Shown here: piece after piece, positions 5,105 to 6,593 of the stretch
Position numbering within the stretch: the stretch's first letter is position 1
How the letters are laid out: each line of letters starts with the position of its first letter
From: Pseudomonadota bacterium
Lineage (GTDB): Bacteria; Pseudomonadota; Gammaproteobacteria; Acidiferrobacterales; Acidiferrobacteraceae
DNA length: 6,593 bases
Reading direction: 5' to 3'
Assembly (NCBI GenBank): GCA_021797365.1
Contig: JAJZZU010000150.1
Coordinates: 1-6,593 of the forward strand
Position numbers and translations under genes: made by a program
Notes under the pieces: model-generated
Seen by the model: only the letters and a program-made list of their open reading frames with translations
Database searches by the model: none
What the model was told of the DNA's origin: nothing

Positions 5105-6593
5105 GTGAGTGAAGGGCGAGACGACAACGAGATCACGGGAGACGAAGACCGCCATATCGCACTGCGCCGCGAGAAGCTCTCGGCGTGGCGAGCGGAGGGC
5201 AGCGCCTATCCCAACGACTTTCGCCCCAATCGCCAGGCCGGCCCGTTGCTGGCCGATTATCGGGACGCCCCCGAGGAGGTGTTGGCTACCGTCGGCGAAT
5301 TGCGTCTGGGCGGGCGGATCATGACCAAGCGAGTCATGGGGCGCGCCAGTTTCTGCCACATCCAGGACGCGACCGGGCGCATCCAGGTATTTGTCGAGCG
5401 TGACATGCTGGGTTCGGCCTACGAGGCCTTCAAGCGATGGGACCTTGGGGACATCATTGGCGTGACCGGGCGGTTGTTCCGGACGAAGACCGGGGAGTTG
5501 AGCGTGCGCGCGGCGCATCTGCGGCTGCTCGTCAAAAGCTTGCGACCTTTGCCCGAGAAGTTCCACGGGCTCACCGATCAGGAAACCCGCTACCGCAAAC
5601 GCTATCTCGACCTTATCGTAAACCCCGAGACGCGTCTGGTCTTCGAGCGGCGCGAGCGCATCGTTGCCTATCTGCGCGCGTTTCTTAAAGGGCGCGGGTT
5701 CAGTGAAGTCGAGACACCGATGATGCAGCCGCTCGCCGGGGGCGCGACCGCACGACCGTTCGTGACCCACCACAATGCGCTCGACATCCCGTTGTTTCTG
5801 CGCATCGCGCCCGAACTCTACCTAAAGCGGCTGGTAGTCGGCGGTTTCGAGCGCGTTTTCGAGATCAATCGTAATTTCCGCAACGAGGGCTTGAGCACGC
5901 GTCATAACCCCGAATTCACGATGGTTGAATTCTATCAAGCCTATGCCGACTATCGCGACCTGATGGACATGACAGAGGTCTTGTTGCGCGGGATGTGCGA
6001 GGAGGTGTTGGGGACATCCACGCTCACCTATCAGGGAGAGTGCTACGACTTGGGGGCGCCGTTTGCGCGCTGGACGGTCGAGGAGGTGATTCGCCGCCAT
6101 CATCCGGATGCCCCGTCCGACCTGCGTGATGTCTCGGCGCTGCGGGCGTTTCTGGTCGCCAAGGGGTTACCGGAGGAGCCCGGTCTCGAGGCCGGCGGGT
6201 TGCAGATGGCGATCTTCGAGAAGACCATCGAAGGGCATTTGTTGCAGCCGACGTTCATAACGGCGTATCCGGCGGAGGTCTCGCCGCTTGCGCGACGCAA
6301 CGACTCCGACGCGTTCGTGACCGACCGCTTTGAGCTGTTCGTTGGAGGTCGGGAGATCGCCAACGGTTTCTCGGAGTTGAATGATCCCGAGGATCAGGCG
6401 CGGCGCTTCAGGCGTCAGGTCGAGCGGCGCGGGGATGGCGACGAAGAGGCCATGCACTACGATGCCGATTATATCGAGGCGCTTGAATACGGCATGCCGC
6501 CCACGGCCGGCGAGGGGATCGGTATCGACCGCTTGGTCATGTTGTTCACGGATGCCCCGAGCATTCGCGACGTAATCCTGTTTCCGCATATGC
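5105..6593 (+). CDS. lysS: Lysyl-tRNA synthetase, class II (3' end cut by window)
   Basis: The frame is open from GTG 5105 to the window edge, giving 496 residues; E. coli LysS has 505, so only about ten residues are missing after ILFPHM. The enzyme activates lysine with ATP and charges tRNA-Lys in the cytoplasm. An N-terminal helix region ([20 protein letters not shown]) is followed by the OB-fold anticodon-binding domain (about residues 58-150) and the class IIb catalytic domain from about 155. Motif 1 is GFSEVETP (198-205), motif 2 is [11 protein letters not shown] (252-262) with R259 and E261, continuing through [17 protein letters not shown], and motif 3 is [10 protein letters not shown] starting at G471. 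The start is supported by a strong AGGGAGGGG (5091-5099) ribosome binding site, 14 bp after the prfB stop. prfB-lysS is a conserved pair and almost certainly one transcript. No residue of the three motifs is missing and there is no frameshift. Confidence 0.97.
   Translation, partial: MSEGRDDNEITGDEDRHIALRREKLSAWRAEGSAYPNDFRPNRQAGPLLADYRDAPEEVLATVGELRLGGRIMTKRVMGRASFCHIQDATGRIQVFVERDMLGSAYEAFKRWDLGDIIGVTGRLFRTKTGELSVRAAHLRLLVKSLRPLPEKFHGLTDQETRYRKRYLDLIVNPETRLVFERRERIVAYLRAFLKGRGFSEVETPMMQPLAGGATARPFVTHHNALDIPLFLRIAPELYLKRLVVGGFERVFEINRNFRNEGLSTRHNPEFTMVEFYQAYADYRDLMDMTEVLLRGMCEEVLGTSTLTYQGECYDLGAPFARWTVEEVIRRHHPDAPSDLRDVSALRAFLVAKGLPEEPGLEAGGLQMAIFEKTIEGHLLQPTFITAYPAEVSPLARRNDSDAFVTDRFELFVGGREIANGFSELNDPEDQARRFRRQVERRGDGDEEAMHYDADYIEALEYGMPPTAGEGIGIDRLVMLFTDAPSIRDVILFPHM

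Noticed and set aside
4967..5773. 268-residue open frame on the minus strand opposite the prfB end and lysS
   Set aside because: It is fully antisense to two well-conserved genes and shows no family motif; long antisense frames are common in GC-rich genes.

Overview
The window reads as ordinary chromosome of a GC-rich (about 60 % or a little more, by eye) proteobacterium, most probably a gammaproteobacterium. Grounds for this: RF2 has the same length as the E. coli protein and lies directly upstream of lysS, as in E. coli; the RF2 frameshift cassette is almost identical to the E. coli one; and a polyphosphate kinase and an exopolyphosphatase are neighbours. A periplasmic cytochrome P460-type haem protein fits a respiratory or chemolithotrophic lifestyle, but species or genus cannot be read from this sequence. 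No mobile element, CRISPR array, rRNA or tRNA was found.

Layout. 1-384 (+): C-terminal end of a Ppx/GppA exopolyphosphatase, cut by the window edge. 402-648 (+): a short leader with a two-codon mini-ORF and an anti-Shine-Dalgarno-like segment, then an unrecognised 70-residue exported basic peptide. 649-891: GC-rich gap holding a 16-bp perfect palindrome and a hairpin just past the ppk stop. 892-2961 (-): complete polyphosphate kinase 1 (ppk1), convergent to the Ppx gene. 2962-3294: 333-bp divergent intergenic region, with a good sigma70-type promoter for the rightward gene. 3295-3873 (+): periplasmic cytochrome P460-family protein, closed by a 12-bp hairpin overlapping its stop codon. 3992-5090 (+): prfB (peptide chain release factor 2), which needs a programmed +1 frameshift at 4064-4070 to give the 365-residue product. 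5105-6593 (+): lysS (lysyl-tRNA synthetase), 14 bp after prfB and missing only its last few residues at the window edge.

How the genes work together. Ppk1 makes inorganic polyphosphate from ATP and Ppx degrades it, so the left third is a polyphosphate turnover locus arranged tail to tail. The P460 gene looks like an independent single-gene transcription unit. prfB-lysS is a translation operon; RF2 level is self-regulated because the in-frame UGA at codon 26 is read by RF2 itself. The points most worth a second look are the frameshift (a naive gene call starts at 4143 and loses about 50 residues), the P460 protein with a candidate haem-cross-linking lysine, and the small exported peptide with its odd leader. 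I saw no convincing evidence of a wholly new multi-gene system.
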